DNA of 55,188 bases from Candidatus Peribacteria bacterium (GCA_943357175.1 CALRGE010000009.1:1-55188); one strand, 5' to 3'; shown: positions 16,067 through 26,702, numbered from the stretch's first letter. Made by a program: numbers and translations. The notes: generated by a model from the sequence alone, not told the origin.

Positions 16067-16707
16067 CATTAAAAAAACTTTCAAAATTATTAAAGACAGA
16101 GAATGAAAAGTTGAATTTACTTTCAAGTGGAGATATTGAAAAATTGGAATCTAAACATTTTGTAGACTGTGAAGCCGTTTTAGAGCTTTGGAAAGCCGAG
16201 GACGGCGATTCAATTATTGATTTGGGTACAGGTGGTGGTTTACCAGGCCTTGTTTTAGCAATTTCAGAAAAGAAGATGAATTTTTCACTTTTAGATTCAA
16301 CTGAGAAAAAAATAAAGTCTATAAAAAGTATGGTTAAAGCATTAGGCTTAAAAAATGTGAAAACACTTTTGGGTAGATGTGAAGTTTTTGCTCAGAGCCC
16401 AAAATCACGTGAGAAATTTGATATTGGAACTGCAAGAGCATTGGCTCCCCTTCCAACTCTTTTAGAATTGGCTGCAGGCTTCATAAAACCTGAGGGTTAT
16501 TTTTATGCATGGAAAGGTGAAAATCATAAAGAAGAATTAGAATTAGCTGAGAATGCTATGAATCATTTGGGGATGAAACTTTTGAAAATTCACAAGTACA
16601 AAATGCCGGAAAAACAGACAAGATATATTCTTGAGTTCCAAAAAACCAAGAAATTAGATATGATGTATCCTCGTAAAGATGGAGTTCCATTAAAATCACC
16701 CCTATAA
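16063..16707 (+). CDS. rsmG: 16S rRNA (guanine527-N7)-methyltransferase RsmG (GidB)
   Basis: Rossmann-fold methyltransferase modifying G527 in the 530 loop of 16S rRNA. The diagnostic SAM loop IIDLGTGGGLPGLVLAI is present (about 50-66), followed by FSLLDSTEKKIKSIK and the GTARALAPLPTLLEL segment. 214 aa is normal. It begins in an ATGA overlap with the preceding lipoprotein gene and ends directly before rlmE with no gap. Confidence 0.95.
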   Translation: MTLKKLSKLLKTENEKLNLLSSGDIEKLESKHFVDCEAVLELWKAEDGDSIIDLGTGGGLPGLVLAISEKKMNFSLLDSTEKKIKSIKSMVKALGLKNVKTLLGRCEVFAQSPKSREKFDIGTARALAPLPTLLELAAGFIKPEGYFYAWKGENHKEELELAENAMNHLGMKLLKIHKYKMPEKQTRYILEFQKTKKLDMMYPRKDGVPLKSPL

Positions 16708-17325
16708 ATGCCAAAAGCTTACCAAGTTCAAGACAAGTATTTTAGGATGGCGAAGGAAGAGGGTTTCAGGGCTAGAAGTGCGTTTAAACTCTTAGAGATT
16801 CAAGACAAATTTCATATTATAAAGCCAGGTCAAATGGTGCTTGATTTGGGAGCTGCACCTGGTAGTTTTTTGCAAATAATTTCTAGAATTATCGGCCCTG
16901 ATGGGCTTGTGTTAGGAGTGGATATGAAGGAAATTGATGCTTTTCAAGAAAAAAATGTAGTAACTATGGTTGAAGATATTTTTAATACGGAGGAAATTCT
17001 CAAATTCATGAGGAGTCGTGATTTTCATAAAGCTGATCTTGTTACCTCAGATTTAGCACCAAATACTTCTGGAATTAAAGATTTAGATCAAGGTCGTTCC
17101 GCTGAGTTAACTGAATCTGCTTATTTAATCGCATCGAAAGTATTAAGAAGAGGCGGAACTTTTATCGCAAAAGTTTTCCAAGGTGAAGATTTATATGGTG
17201 TTATGAGGCAAATAAAAGCCTCATTTGGGAAAGTGAGTTTATATAAACCTGATGCTTGTCGTGATCGAAGTTTTGAAACCTATATAGTTGCCTTGAATTT
17301 TAAACCTGATAAAATCGGCTCATGA
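16708..17325 (+). CDS. rlmE: 23S rRNA 2'-O-ribose methyltransferase RlmE (FtsJ)
   Basis: Methylates U2552 in the A loop of 23S rRNA, a late step in 50S assembly. The family pattern is complete: FRARSAFKLLEIQDKF (catalytic Lys region, about 20-35), VLDLGAAPGSFLQI SAM loop, VTSDLAPNTSG with the catalytic Asp, and FIAKVFQGED near 150. 205 aa is typical. It abuts rsmG and overlaps the next gene by 4 nt (ATGA). Confidence 0.95.
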   Translation: MPKAYQVQDKYFRMAKEEGFRARSAFKLLEIQDKFHIIKPGQMVLDLGAAPGSFLQIISRIIGPDGLVLGVDMKEIDAFQEKNVVTMVEDIFNTEEILKFMRSRDFHKADLVTSDLAPNTSGIKDLDQGRSAELTESAYLIASKVLRRGGTFIAKVFQGEDLYGVMRQIKASFGKVSLYKPDACRDRSFETYIVALNFKPDKIGS

Positions 17326-18623
17326 AGATGAGAAAAGAAAAAGACGCATTAGGAGAAGTTGAAGTACCTGCTGAATGTTATGGAGGAAGTTTTTACACGC
17401 GCGCCAAGGCAAATTTTCAGATTTCCGGTTTGCAAGCATACTGGAGTTTTGCAGAGGCAATTTGTAATATAAAAATGGCAGCAGCAAGAATAAATCCGAT
17501 TGAGAAAAAAATCCGCGATGCAATTTTGAAGGCCGGTGAGGAATTTTTAGCTGGAAAATTTGATTTTGATTTAGATGCTTATCAGGCCGGAGCTGGTACA
17601 CCGTTTAACATGCACCTAAATGAGATTTTGGCCAATAGAGCAGCTGAAATTTTGGATGGAAAGAAAGGTGAATATAAGTTTGTGCATCCGAATGATCATG
17701 TGAATATGTCTCAATCATCGAATGATGTAATTCCAACTGCAATAAGATTAGCTGCAATAAATGATTTGGCCAAATTAAGCCAAGCTTTAAAAAATCTAAT
17801 TAAGAGTTTTGAGAAAAAAGAGAAAGCTCTCATGAAAGTAATGAAATGCGGAAGAACCCATTTGCAAGATGCTGTTCCAATTTCACTAGGTCAAGAATTT
17901 GGAGGATACAAAGAAGCACTGATTTCTTGTGAGAAACAAATTCAGAATGCTAGAGAAGATTTACTTGAATTAGGAATTGGTGGAACAGCAATTGGGTCCG
18001 GAATAAATACGCCGAAAGACTTTTCAAAAAAAATGTGCTCAGAACTTTCAAAAGTTTACGCTGTGAAATTACGCCCTGCTAAGAATCTTTTTCAGAAAAC
18101 AAATAGTATGAATTCGTTTTTACATTTGTCATCTACAATGCGCTCATTAGCAGTTGAACTTTTGCGAATTTCGAATGACCTTCGCATGATGGCGAGTGGA
18201 CCTGTTGCAGGATTTAATGAGTTGATTTTACCTGAAGTGGAACCTGGATCATCAATCATGCCGGGTAAAGTAAACCCTTCGATCCCTGAATGTATGAGCA
18301 TGATTTGCATTCAAGTTATTGGCTTAGATCTAAGTATTTCCCTTGCCTGCCAGCAAGGTCAATTTGAACTGAATTGGCACACTCCACTTATTATGACAGA
18401 TCTTTTGCATCAAATTGAAATACTTGGGAATGGGATGAAAATGTTCGGAGAACTTTGTATTGATGGAATAAAGGCAAATGAAAAAGAGATGTTTAAAAAG
18501 CTCAATGCTTCAACTTGTTTTGCTACTGCTTACGCTCCAAAAATTGGATATAAAGAAGTCGCAAGAATTGTTAAGGAATCACTTGAAAAAGGTATTCCTT
18601 TCAATGAAGTTTTTAAGGCTTAG
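17322..18623 (+). CDS. Aspartase/fumarase superfamily lyase (aspartate ammonia-lyase-like)
   Basis: Tetrameric lyase family that adds to or eliminates from fumarate. The signature GSSIMPGKVNPSIPE occurs near residue 307, with the catalytic Ser in the GSS loop, and the other conserved segments are present (MSQSSNDVIPTA near 127, KCGRTHLQDAVPISLGQEF near 176). N-terminal wording (LGEVEVPAECYGGSFYTRA) and PSIPE favour aspartase over fumarase, but the two cannot be separated safely. At 433 aa it lacks about 30 residues of the usual C-terminus. It is the last gene of the plus-strand run and converges on the PKD operon with an 11-nt overlap. Confidence 0.88.
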   Translation: MKMRKEKDALGEVEVPAECYGGSFYTRAKANFQISGLQAYWSFAEAICNIKMAAARINPIEKKIRDAILKAGEEFLAGKFDFDLDAYQAGAGTPFNMHLNEILANRAAEILDGKKGEYKFVHPNDHVNMSQSSNDVIPTAIRLAAINDLAKLSQALKNLIKSFEKKEKALMKVMKCGRTHLQDAVPISLGQEFGGYKEALISCEKQIQNAREDLLELGIGGTAIGSGINTPKDFSKKMCSELSKVYAVKLRPAKNLFQKTNSMNSFLHLSSTMRSLAVELLRISNDLRMMASGPVAGFNELILPEVEPGSSIMPGKVNPSIPECMSMICIQVIGLDLSISLACQQGQFELNWHTPLIMTDLLHQIEILGNGMKMFGELCIDGIKANEKEMFKKLNASTCFATAYAPKIGYKEVARIVKESLEKGIPFNEVFKA

Positions 18624-20748
18624 TAACTGTTATTACTTTTGTTATTGAAGAGATTACTTTGTTGTCTCCGGTTACTTCAAGTAAAAGTTCATAAGTGCCT
18701 GCAGTTTGGTATAAATGACCATCAGGCGATTTTCCCTTATCTATAGAGCCGTCACCAAAATCCCAAGCATAATCAGTGATTGAACCTTTTGAACAACTAG
18801 GATTTGGTGTTACATAAAAAGGTGCAGCACCCGAATCTGAATCAACAGTGAAACATGCAGTTAAAGAAACTGGTCGAACAATAATTTGAGTTGTTGTTGA
18901 GGAGGTTTTTCCATCTGCGCCAACAACCGTTAATGTTGCAGTAAAATTTCCTGTTGTTGTGTATCTATATTCAGCTGAAGAGCCGCCATTTGCAGGAATT
19001 CCACCTTCACCAAAATCAATTTTGTAATCTGCAATTGTACCATCTTTATATGTAGATGCTGAGGCGTCAAAACTTACACGCAAAGGAACTTCACCTGAAG
19101 TCGGTGTAACAGTCCATTTTGCAACTATTCCTTGTGGAGTTACATTAATATCAACTGTAGTTTCTGAGGTATTTTTTGCAGAGTCAGTAAGTATCAATCG
19201 AGCAGTATACTCTCCTTCTTCTTCATAAGTATGAGAAGCATTACTTCCAGTATCATCAACTTCACCATCATCATCAAAATCCCATTGATATGATATGATA
19301 TCTTTTTCCTGATCTGTTGAAGTGCTCGCGCTAAAATCAATTGCAAGTGGAAGTGGACCAGTAATAGTTCCGTTCAAAGCAGCCGGTTCACTTGAAATTT
19401 TTGCATCAGGTGGAGTGCCTTTATCAACAACAGTAATATCTAAAGTTTGATTATCTGTATTTGAACTCTTATCCATGATTGTTAGCTTCAAAGTTAATTT
19501 TCCAGATTTTGAAAATGTGTGATTCACAGTTTTACCTGTAGATTTTGTTGAACCGTCACCGAAATCCCAAGTATAAGCTGTAATGCTACCATCTTTAATC
19601 TGTGATGATTCACCAGAGAAAGTATATTTTTCACCTGTATAATAAATTTCATCAATTCCAACATCAGAATTCACAATTGCTCTTAAGCCGTTTACTGTAC
19701 CGGCTTCAATTTCTTGAGTTGAAATATCTGAAGCACCATTGTTATCTGTCACTTTAAGAGAGACCTTATATGTGCCTTCATTCTCATAATCAAATTCAGC
19801 TGTAACTTCTGTTGCATCATCAAAGTCACCATCACCATCTAAATCCCATTCGTAAGTTTTAATTTCACCATCAGGGTCATATGATGCTGATGCATCAAAT
19901 TTAACCTTTAATGGGATTTCTCCACTATCAGGTTTCATGATAAATGAAGCTGAAGTTGATTCATTAGTAATTACAATTTCTTTAGAGAATTCTTGAGTAA
20001 ATTGTTTCTTAGTAGCAAGCTCTTCAAGCCCAACACTTAGTTTAACTGTATATTTACCATCTGCTGTGCTCTTTTTTGTGTATCTGTGACTTGTTACACT
20101 ACCATTCGCAGTTCCACCATCACCAAAATTCCAAGTGTAAGATAAAATTGCAATACTTGTCTCATCAATTGGCAACTTACTAGCATCAAAATTAATTTCA
20201 ATTGGAGCTGTTAGACCGATTGTATCTGAAGGCGTGGTTACAATTCCTCCGCTAACTTCTGTAACCAGTTTTGGTCCGAGTAAAATTATTGAAACAAGCC
20301 AAATTGCTGCAAATAAAAGGAATGCAATCCCTGACATCATTGCCTTTTTAGAGGACTGCTTCTTTTTTTCAAGCTCCTGAGCATTTGTCATCAGTGATTT
20401 AAAGAGGAAAAATAATGCCGCAAGCAAAGTCACAGCCACCAAAATACCGAATTGTATATGAAGGAGATTCATCACCATCCCATCAAAATCTCTTTGTTTC
20501 ATTCCGCCAATATATTTGAAGAAGCTTAAATCTTGACCACCTGCTAAAAACGCCCAAGCATAAACAAATGCAATTGAAGCAAAGTAAGCTAAGCCAGCTA
20601 AAATTCCCATTCTCTTAAACATTTCTGATCGTTTTACTTTTTTCTCTTCAGGAGTTAGAACTTTTGCTGGAACAGGCACTGGAGGAATTGGTGCTGGAGC
20701 TGGAGCAGGTGTAGGAGTAGGTGCTGGTGTACTAGCTGTTTCAGTCAT
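18613..20748 (-). CDS. Membrane-anchored protein with six PKD domains
   Basis: Residues 1-30 are a Pro/Ala/Thr repeat (PAPTPTPAPAPAP). Three hydrophobic helices follow (ILAGLAYFASIAFVYAWAFL; FGILVAVTLLAALFFLF; GIAFLLFAAIWLVSIILL), then about 530 residues of PKD-type beta domains. The hallmark Y-x-W-[DN]-FGDG or its variants appears six times (YTWNFGDGG, YEWDLDGDGD, YTWDFGDGS, YQWDFDDDG, YKIDFGEGG, YAWDFGDGS). PKD domains form extracellular rods used in adhesion or as spacers. The start codon abuts the stop of the 1647-aa gene (TAAATG), so the two are cotranslated. This is the last gene of the operon. Confidence 0.88.
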   Translation of the reverse strand: MTETASTPAPTPTPAPAPAPIPPVPVPAKVLTPEEKKVKRSEMFKRMGILAGLAYFASIAFVYAWAFLAGGQDLSFFKYIGGMKQRDFDGMVMNLLHIQFGILVAVTLLAALFFLFKSLMTNAQELEKKKQSSKKAMMSGIAFLLFAAIWLVSIILLGPKLVTEVSGGIVTTPSDTIGLTAPIEINFDASKLPIDETSIAILSYTWNFGDGGTANGSVTSHRYTKKSTADGKYTVKLSVGLEELATKKQFTQEFSKEIVITNESTSASFIMKPDSGEIPLKVKFDASASYDPDGEIKTYEWDLDGDGDFDDATEVTAEFDYENEGTYKVSLKVTDNNGASDISTQEIEAGTVNGLRAIVNSDVGIDEIYYTGEKYTFSGESSQIKDGSITAYTWDFGDGSTKSTGKTVNHTFSKSGKLTLKLTIMDKSSNTDNQTLDITVVDKGTPPDAKISSEPAALNGTITGPLPLAIDFSASTSTDQEKDIISYQWDFDDDGEVDDTGSNASHTYEEEGEYTARLILTDSAKNTSETTVDINVTPQGIVAKWTVTPTSGEVPLRVSFDASASTYKDGTIADYKIDFGEGGIPANGGSSAEYRYTTTGNFTATLTVVGADGKTSSTTTQIIVRPVSLTACFTVDSDSGAAPFYVTPNPSCSKGSITDYAWDFGDGSIDKGKSPDGHLYQTAGTYELLLEVTGDNKVISSITKVITVTKP

Positions 20749-23700
20749 TTAACTTTGTGGTTTGGAAGTATAAGCAAGGGCGGTACCGGCAATTGCTGCC
20801 ATAAACGCGCCTAAAATAAATAGATATAATTCTGAATTCGTGGCGTTGAAAAGATTAGCACCTCCGGTTGATCCTTGGAAAGTGATCTGGATTGTGTCAT
20901 AAGCCGACTCACCGGTTTCATTATCTGTAACACTTAACTTTACGACGGTTTGTCCATATGATTTGTCAAAATATGTTTCCCATGAACCTGATTTTGACTG
21001 AGCATCGTCTATATCATTAGCACGTTCACCATCGCCACTTGTGTCGTAAAAAATATTCTTATCAATTTGATATGAGAAATCACCACTACCACCTGTCGCA
21101 CTGAAATAGAAAGTTACATATCCATTTTCTCCAGTCATTGTGACCTTTTTTGAAACGGCCGCTGGTAGACTTGTAAATGAAATAACAATAGGTTCAATCG
21201 GTGCCACTAGTGAAACTGTATTTTCCGCTGAACTTTCCTTCTTATATGTATCAGTAATAGTTAATTTTGCCTCATATATTCCGTATGCATCATATGTGTG
21301 GCTCGGATTTTTTGTTGTGGCATCAGAATCATTATCAGGAACTGTGTCACCATCACTATCTTTTGAAGTATCAAAATCCCATTTATAAGATTTCACTGTA
21401 ATATCATTTGCAGTATCAGTTGTGGAACTATCTGTAAAAGTTACAAGTTTATCACTCACAACAGAGCTAAATCCAGCTTTTGGATCAACAGTTTGAATCA
21501 CTTTAACAGCATTTGTAACGGTGTCAGTTTGACCTGTGTTATCAACAATTGTCATTTTCACATTATAAGTTCCCAAAGTTTCATATGTGTGGCTTGGACT
21601 TTCTTTATCTTTATCCTCAACATCATTATCTTTCACTCCATCGCCGTTAACATCAACACTTGTATCAAAATCCCAGTAAATTCCGGAAAAAGCTGCTCCA
21701 TTATCAGAATCAAAAACTGTATTATCAGAGAATTTTACTGTTTTCCCAGTAATTTCAGTTAAGAATGCCGCCTCCGGAGGAGCTGAGTTTGAAGTAACAT
21801 AAATTTTGATTGAATCTGAAACAGCAGTTGCCCCTGCATCATCTTCAACTTTTAATTTCACATCAATTCCCAATGGGTGTGATTCTGTAAATATATAAGT
21901 AAGCTTAGGTTCTTCTTCAGATTCATTATCACTGAATCCGTCACCCTCAAGATCCCATGTATAAGCAATAATTGTTCCATCTGAATCTTTTGAAGTTGAG
22001 GTGAAATTAATTTCATCACCCACAAATACAGAAGTTTGATCAACACCGAAGCCAACAGTCGGGCTTGCATTCGGACCATTTTTCACAGTGATAGTAGGAA
22101 TCTTAGATTCAGCTAGTGATTCAGCGGTTGAAACTTTGTTATTTTGATTATCATAAACCTCAGCGGCGAATCCATAAGTGATTTCTTCATCTTCTAAACC
22201 ATTTGTGTTCACTTTTAAACTAAAACTTGTCGTAGCAAAAGATGCCTCGCCCAAAGCAACTGAAGAATTATTTACATCATAATACCAACCGTTAACCTTA
22301 ACTATTTTTCCATCCACATCAGATGCATCAACGTTAATGTTAACCGTTAAAGGTGTGATTAAGGATGATGAAACCGGCACTGCAGTAATTCCTGAAATTT
22401 CAGGTGCAACATCTTCAATTGTCACCTTAATATTTGATTGGCTTGAAAGTGTTGGATCTTTTGAATCTTTCACTGTAAGTACAACATCAAAGTCACCAGT
22501 TTCATCAAAAATATGACTGACTTTGCTTGAACTTGAGGTCGTTTGATCATCGAAGTTCCAACTGTAACTTAGATTTTTTGAGCTTCCGTCTGTGTTGATT
22601 GAAGAAGTCGCATCAAATTCAAACTTTGTTTTTATGTTTCCACTTATGGAATCACCAAAACCTGTATCATTTCCATCAGCAGTTACATTCATAACAGCAA
22701 TAGGGCTATCACCTGTACCCACATAAATTCTTCTAGTTATTGAGTTCGTGCTGTTATCATCAGCTAATGCAGTAAGCTTAACATTGAAAACTCCGGCCTG
22801 CTTATATGTATGTTTGAAGGTCTCTTTTCCGGAACTAAAAGTTGTTGATAAATCACTTTCTCCATCACCATAATCAATATCAACTTCTGATGCATTTTCA
22901 CTAGTTGCAGTCATTTCTGCCTCCACTTCCGCCGATTCACCAAGTTTATAAGTACCATCGCCAACATCCAAATCAACATCTAGAACAGAACTAACATCAA
23001 TCGTTACTTCTGCAACAGAAGTTTTTTGCAGCTCAGATTCATGATTATCTGAAACTGAAAGTGAAATATCTCTTTCTCCTGTTGTAAGGAAATTTATTGT
23101 TATTGCTGAACCATCGGTTTCTTGGCTCTCAACTGACCAATCTTCGCCTTCTTCACCTCCGATTGCCCAAGCATAAGTGAGTGTATCTTTTTCATCAGGA
23201 TCGTAAGATTTTGACCCATCAAAAATATATGTACCCGGTTTAGTGCTATTCGGCACTGAGTAATCAAATTTTGCTACCGGACTTTGCGATTCAACAAGTA
23301 CATCAATCGAATCAGTGTCTGTTCCACTAACTCCATCTGTTACAGTTAAAGACATTGTGTAAATTCCTGGCTGGTCAAACTCAGTATTAATTTCAATTCC
23401 GTTGTCGTTTTCTAAAGCATATGGAGTACCGTCTAAGGTTGCTGCCCATTTATAATTTGAAATTGTACCTAAATTTGCGCTTGATGCCGCACCACTGAAT
23501 TCAAATTTTGTTCCAACCATTCCTGATTCTGGTGAAACTGAAATTCTTGCCGCTGGAGAACCAACATAAATTTTTGTATATTTTCTATCTTTCAAGCCTG
23601 TTGCATCAGTAACAGTTAATGACATTGTGTAAGTTCCTTCTTCACCATACATATGTAGATCTGGCGTAACTTCAGTCGGACCTTCAACAATTTCACCGTC

Positions 23701-25692
23701 ACCAAAATCCCAACTATAAAAAGATAATTCATCATCTTCTCCACCCCCACCTGTTGAACCTTCAGCACTAAATTGAATACCTGCCTTGGCTTCATTTAGA
23801 ATCACTTTATATGTGGATTTATCTATTGCAGGGAAAACAGAGAAATCAGCTAATTCAGTTGACTCGCCCCCTGCTGTTGCCTGAAGTTTAATAATTGAAG
23901 AGCGTGGAGAAACTTTAATTGTTACGTATGCAATACCGGCTGCTATGTCATAATCTGGATCAGAGCTTGAAGCTTTCATTTTCACTCTATAAGTTCCGGC
24001 GTTTTCAAATTTATGGCTTGTTGCCGGGCCAGTTGAAGTATTTGGACTGTCTGAACTGGCATTTAAATCACCAAAATCCCAAGAAATATTCTCATCATCA
24101 ACAGTTCCCATCTTTGGATCAAGAGTTCCAAGTGAATCAAATCTAACTATAAGAGGAGCATTGCCTGTAGTTACACTTGCAGCGATTCGTGCATCAACGA
24201 ATTGAACATTTTGAACGAGTTTATAGATTTTATCGATACTTTTTATAAAACTTGAAACTGAAACTGCAGAAATATTATCAACATCTTCAGCATCTGTAAT
24301 TTGAGTATTTAGAGTAGTGAATGCATCATTAATAGTCTGAAGTGTTGATGTTGCTGCATCTCCATCATCAAAAAGCTCATTTAGATCAGATAATCGCTCA
24401 GCTAAATCTTCAACAGTTCTTGTATAATCTTCTGCAGCATTCTCACCAATATCAGCTACTCTATCTTTAATGGTTCCATCAATTTCTGATACATCTATCT
24501 CAAAAAAAGTTAGCCCAGATGAACCTGGATCTACATTCCAATTGTCTGATATATTTTCATCTCCAGAGTAGGCAACACTATAATAACAGTCACCAGTACC
24601 TGCATTTGCCGTTTCATTTGCCTCTTCATCTGAGATCATGTCCTCTGTAACATCAAACTGACCCTCAAGTACGGTTTCTGCATGTGCCGTTTTAACAAAA
24701 TGCATATCAGGCAAAACTAATGATGTAGTTGAACCGGATTTTAAATAATTTTTAAGTGCCTGAGAAGATTCATAAGTACAACTCACTGACGTATCAACAG
24801 TGCCTTGAATTTTCACTATGCCTGCATTTAATTTATCTAAATAAGAATCTATTTCTGATTGATCGACATAAGAATATATATCTGAATAATCAGTGTCAGC
24901 TCCAGTAATAAACTCACCAATAAATTCAAGTGCGCCACCTACAGATATGTCAGTATCAGTCACCTCTACTTGCACTGGTGCGTTAATTGAGCCCATGTAT
25001 GCCACTTCTTCAACAACTTTATTATAAGTTTTATAAGCATCAAGATATTCAGATGTAATATTCGTTAATTCCTCAAGCACTGAAGTTACATCAAAAGCCG
25101 CCCCGGACTCTGCAATTGTTGTACCTGTAGTTCCGTCACCAGAAGTATCGGCACCTGTCGCACTTAATAGAGTGTTAACAATTGCAAATGAACTTAAAAT
25201 TATGACAATACCGACAACTGCATATGAAATTGCTTTTTTACCCTCTCCTGCTTGAGTTTCATCACCACGGCTGGTGACATAAAGTACTCCTCCGTAAATT
25301 ACAACAACTGTGGAAATTAAACCTAAAAAGGAAAGTGCAAAATTGACTATTGTTTGAATTAGTTCTCTACCCGAAGTAACTTTTGTTAGAGCCGGATCGT
25401 ATGCGGCTGCGTCAGGAGCCTCCATTGTGCCATCGAATCCTGAAAAACCGTCGATCGATGCACTTGAGCTTGAACAACCTGATGCTGCAGCAAGACTCTC
25501 AGATAGATTTGCACAATCAGCTGCAGATATGTCACCCTGAGCTTCATCTGAACTTGTTGTTTCCGAGTCATAACTAATATCTAAATCAGCAAAAGCCACC
25601 GGTAATATAAAAGACTGCATTGCGAGAACAATGCTTAAAAGTGATATTTTTGCGACTCGTTTTAAATTCATGGTGTGGAATTTGTCTTTCAT
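20749..25692 (-). CDS. Giant surface protein: VirB2-like membrane module plus PKD-repeat stalk
   Basis: The 1647-aa product starts with a signal peptide (SLLSIVLAMQSFILPVAFA, cut near 35). At about 108-180 it has a two-helix module of VirB2/TrbC type: helix, YGGVLYVTSRGDE, KKAISYAVVG, helix. A helical linker follows, then about ten PKD-like domains marked by ISWDFGD, YSWDFGDGE, YKWAATLDG, YAWAIGGEE, IDYGDGES, YSWNFDDQ, YTWDLEGDG, YWDFDTSVDVNGDG and YKWDFDTSKDSDGD. Asp-rich DxDxDG loops suggest calcium binding. A final hydrophobic segment (LYLFILGAFMAAIAGTALAY) lies at the C-terminus, so both ends may sit in the membrane. The role is unknown; a stalk attached to a pilin-like base is my inference. 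Confidence 0.88.
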   Translation of the reverse strand: MKDKFHTMNLKRVAKISLLSIVLAMQSFILPVAFADLDISYDSETTSSDEAQGDISAADCANLSESLAAASGCSSSSASIDGFSGFDGTMEAPDAAAYDPALTKVTSGRELIQTIVNFALSFLGLISTVVVIYGGVLYVTSRGDETQAGEGKKAISYAVVGIVIILSSFAIVNTLLSATGADTSGDGTTGTTIAESGAAFDVTSVLEELTNITSEYLDAYKTYNKVVEEVAYMGSINAPVQVEVTDTDISVGGALEFIGEFITGADTDYSDIYSYVDQSEIDSYLDKLNAGIVKIQGTVDTSVSCTYESSQALKNYLKSGSTTSLVLPDMHFVKTAHAETVLEGQFDVTEDMISDEEANETANAGTGDCYYSVAYSGDENISDNWNVDPGSSGLTFFEIDVSEIDGTIKDRVADIGENAAEDYTRTVEDLAERLSDLNELFDDGDAATSTLQTINDAFTTLNTQITDAEDVDNISAVSVSSFIKSIDKIYKLVQNVQFVDARIAASVTTGNAPLIVRFDSLGTLDPKMGTVDDENISWDFGDLNASSDSPNTSTGPATSHKFENAGTYRVKMKASSSDPDYDIAAGIAYVTIKVSPRSSIIKLQATAGGESTELADFSVFPAIDKSTYKVILNEAKAGIQFSAEGSTGGGGEDDELSFYSWDFGDGEIVEGPTEVTPDLHMYGEEGTYTMSLTVTDATGLKDRKYTKIYVGSPAARISVSPESGMVGTKFEFSGAASSANLGTISNYKWAATLDGTPYALENDNGIEINTEFDQPGIYTMSLTVTDGVSGTDTDSIDVLVESQSPVAKFDYSVPNSTKPGTYIFDGSKSYDPDEKDTLTYAWAIGGEEGEDWSVESQETDGSAITINFLTTGERDISLSVSDNHESELQKTSVAEVTIDVSSVLDVDLDVGDGTYKLGESAEVEAEMTATSENASEVDIDYGDGESDLSTTFSSGKETFKHTYKQAGVFNVKLTALADDNSTNSITRRIYVGTGDSPIAVMNVTADGNDTGFGDSISGNIKTKFEFDATSSINTDGSSKNLSYSWNFDDQTTSSSSKVSHIFDETGDFDVVLTVKDSKDPTLSSQSNIKVTIEDVAPEISGITAVPVSSSLITPLTVNINVDASDVDGKIVKVNGWYYDVNNSSVALGEASFATTSFSLKVNTNGLEDEEITYGFAAEVYDNQNNKVSTAESLAESKIPTITVKNGPNASPTVGFGVDQTSVFVGDEINFTSTSKDSDGTIIAYTWDLEGDGFSDNESEEEPKLTYIFTESHPLGIDVKLKVEDDAGATAVSDSIKIYVTSNSAPPEAAFLTEITGKTVKFSDNTVFDSDNGAAFSGIYWDFDTSVDVNGDGVKDNDVEDKDKESPSHTYETLGTYNVKMTIVDNTGQTDTVTNAVKVIQTVDPKAGFSSVVSDKLVTFTDSSTTDTANDITVKSYKWDFDTSKDSDGDTVPDNDSDATTKNPSHTYDAYGIYEAKLTITDTYKKESSAENTVSLVAPIEPIVISFTSLPAAVSKKVTMTGENGYVTFYFSATGGSGDFSYQIDKNIFYDTSGDGERANDIDDAQSKSGSWETYFDKSYGQTVVKLSVTDNETGESAYDTIQITFQGSTGGANLFNATNSELYLFILGAFMAAIAGTALAYTSKPQS

Positions 25693-25703
25693 ATTCTATA
25701 TGT

Positions 25704-26699
25704 TTATCTGGCGGCATCAAGAGTAACAATTGTAGAAGTTATTGCGAAGGCTGAACCGGCAAGAATTAAACCGATTGCTGCACCTGTTATTATTTGTTTT
25801 GCCTTTGTGATATTTTCTTCTTTTCCTACTGAAGTAACATATAAGTAACCTGCGTAAAGCAAGAAAACAAAAGATAAGGTGCCGATTGTTCCCGAAACGA
25901 AATTTGTAATTTGTACAAAAAGGCTCTTGGCATTTGAAATTCCCAATGTTGTACCTTGATCTTTGAAAAGGATTCCCTGTGCCACAAACTCTGAAATTGC
26001 AACTACAAATAGACCGACAAGCGACCAGGTTATTTGACGTTTTGCAGTTGTAACCTCGTCGTCAATTGCTGAACCGGCAACGTATCTCATACCTGCAGTT
26101 ACAAGCATGAAAACCGCAATTGATCCCACTGTTACCTGCATTAAGCTATAAATACCCTTCATAAAACTTGAAGCCTGATTTCCGTATTCAGCCGCTCCAG
26201 ATACTCCATTTCTAAAAATATCTCCTTCAACTCCGAATGCAACACTTCTTATAAGTTCGTCAGCAATAAAAATTACAATCAAACCCTCAACTGCGTACCT
26301 TATATAGTTTTTAGATGCAGTTTCAACTTCACTGTTATCTCTACCAGCCGCAACCATTCGCACTCCCATGACAACAATAAAAAGTACCGCAATCGGAGTC
26401 ACAAGTAACTTAAAAAAATCTAAAAATGTAAAGATTGCACCTGTAATACCTTTTATACCGCCTTCCCCGTAAGCGTTACCATTTTCCGAATCATCTTGAT
26501 AAGTAGGCAAAGTAATTGATTGAACATCAGACTCTCCATCTGTTTGAGTTTCATTTATATCTTCGCTCACTTTTTCACTTTGAGTTCCAATATTTGTTCC
26601 AAGTCCTTTAATTGTATCCTGAAAAGATTCCGCGTAAGCAGGAGCCATGAAAGACATGTGAATCACGATAACGAAGATGTAAGCAATAAATTTTTTCAT
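25704..26699 (-). CDS. Membrane protein with three tandem VirB2/TrbC-like pilin modules
   Basis: After a signal peptide (MKKFIAYIFVIVIHMSFMAPAYA) the 331-aa protein repeats one unit three times: hydrophobic helix, short loop ending in a small/polar turn, basic-amphipathic stretch, second helix. The turns are VVMGVRMVAAGRDNSE, LVTAGMRYVAGSAIDDE and LLYAGYLYVTSVGKEEN, each followed by a Lys/Arg-containing start of helix two (ASKNYIRYAVEG, AKRQITWSLVG, AKQIITGAAIG). Single units of this kind are pilin subunits in type IV secretion systems. A triplicated protein could form a pore or a base rather than a filament. It is 3 nt after the upstream 302-aa gene. Confidence 0.85.
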   Translation of the reverse strand: MKKFIAYIFVIVIHMSFMAPAYAESFQDTIKGLGTNIGTQSEKVSEDINETQTDGESDVQSITLPTYQDDSENGNAYGEGGIKGITGAIFTFLDFFKLLVTPIAVLFIVVMGVRMVAAGRDNSEVETASKNYIRYAVEGLIVIFIADELIRSVAFGVEGDIFRNGVSGAAEYGNQASSFMKGIYSLMQVTVGSIAVFMLVTAGMRYVAGSAIDDEVTTAKRQITWSLVGLFVVAISEFVAQGILFKDQGTTLGISNAKSLFVQITNFVSGTIGTLSFVFLLYAGYLYVTSVGKEENITKAKQIITGAAIGLILAGSAFAITSTIVTLDAAR

Positions 26700-26702
26700 A
26701 TT

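Noticed and set aside
21140-25577. Several plus-strand ORFs inside the 1647-aa gene
   Set aside because: They are antisense shadows of the PKD-coding sequence and show no start signals or known domains.
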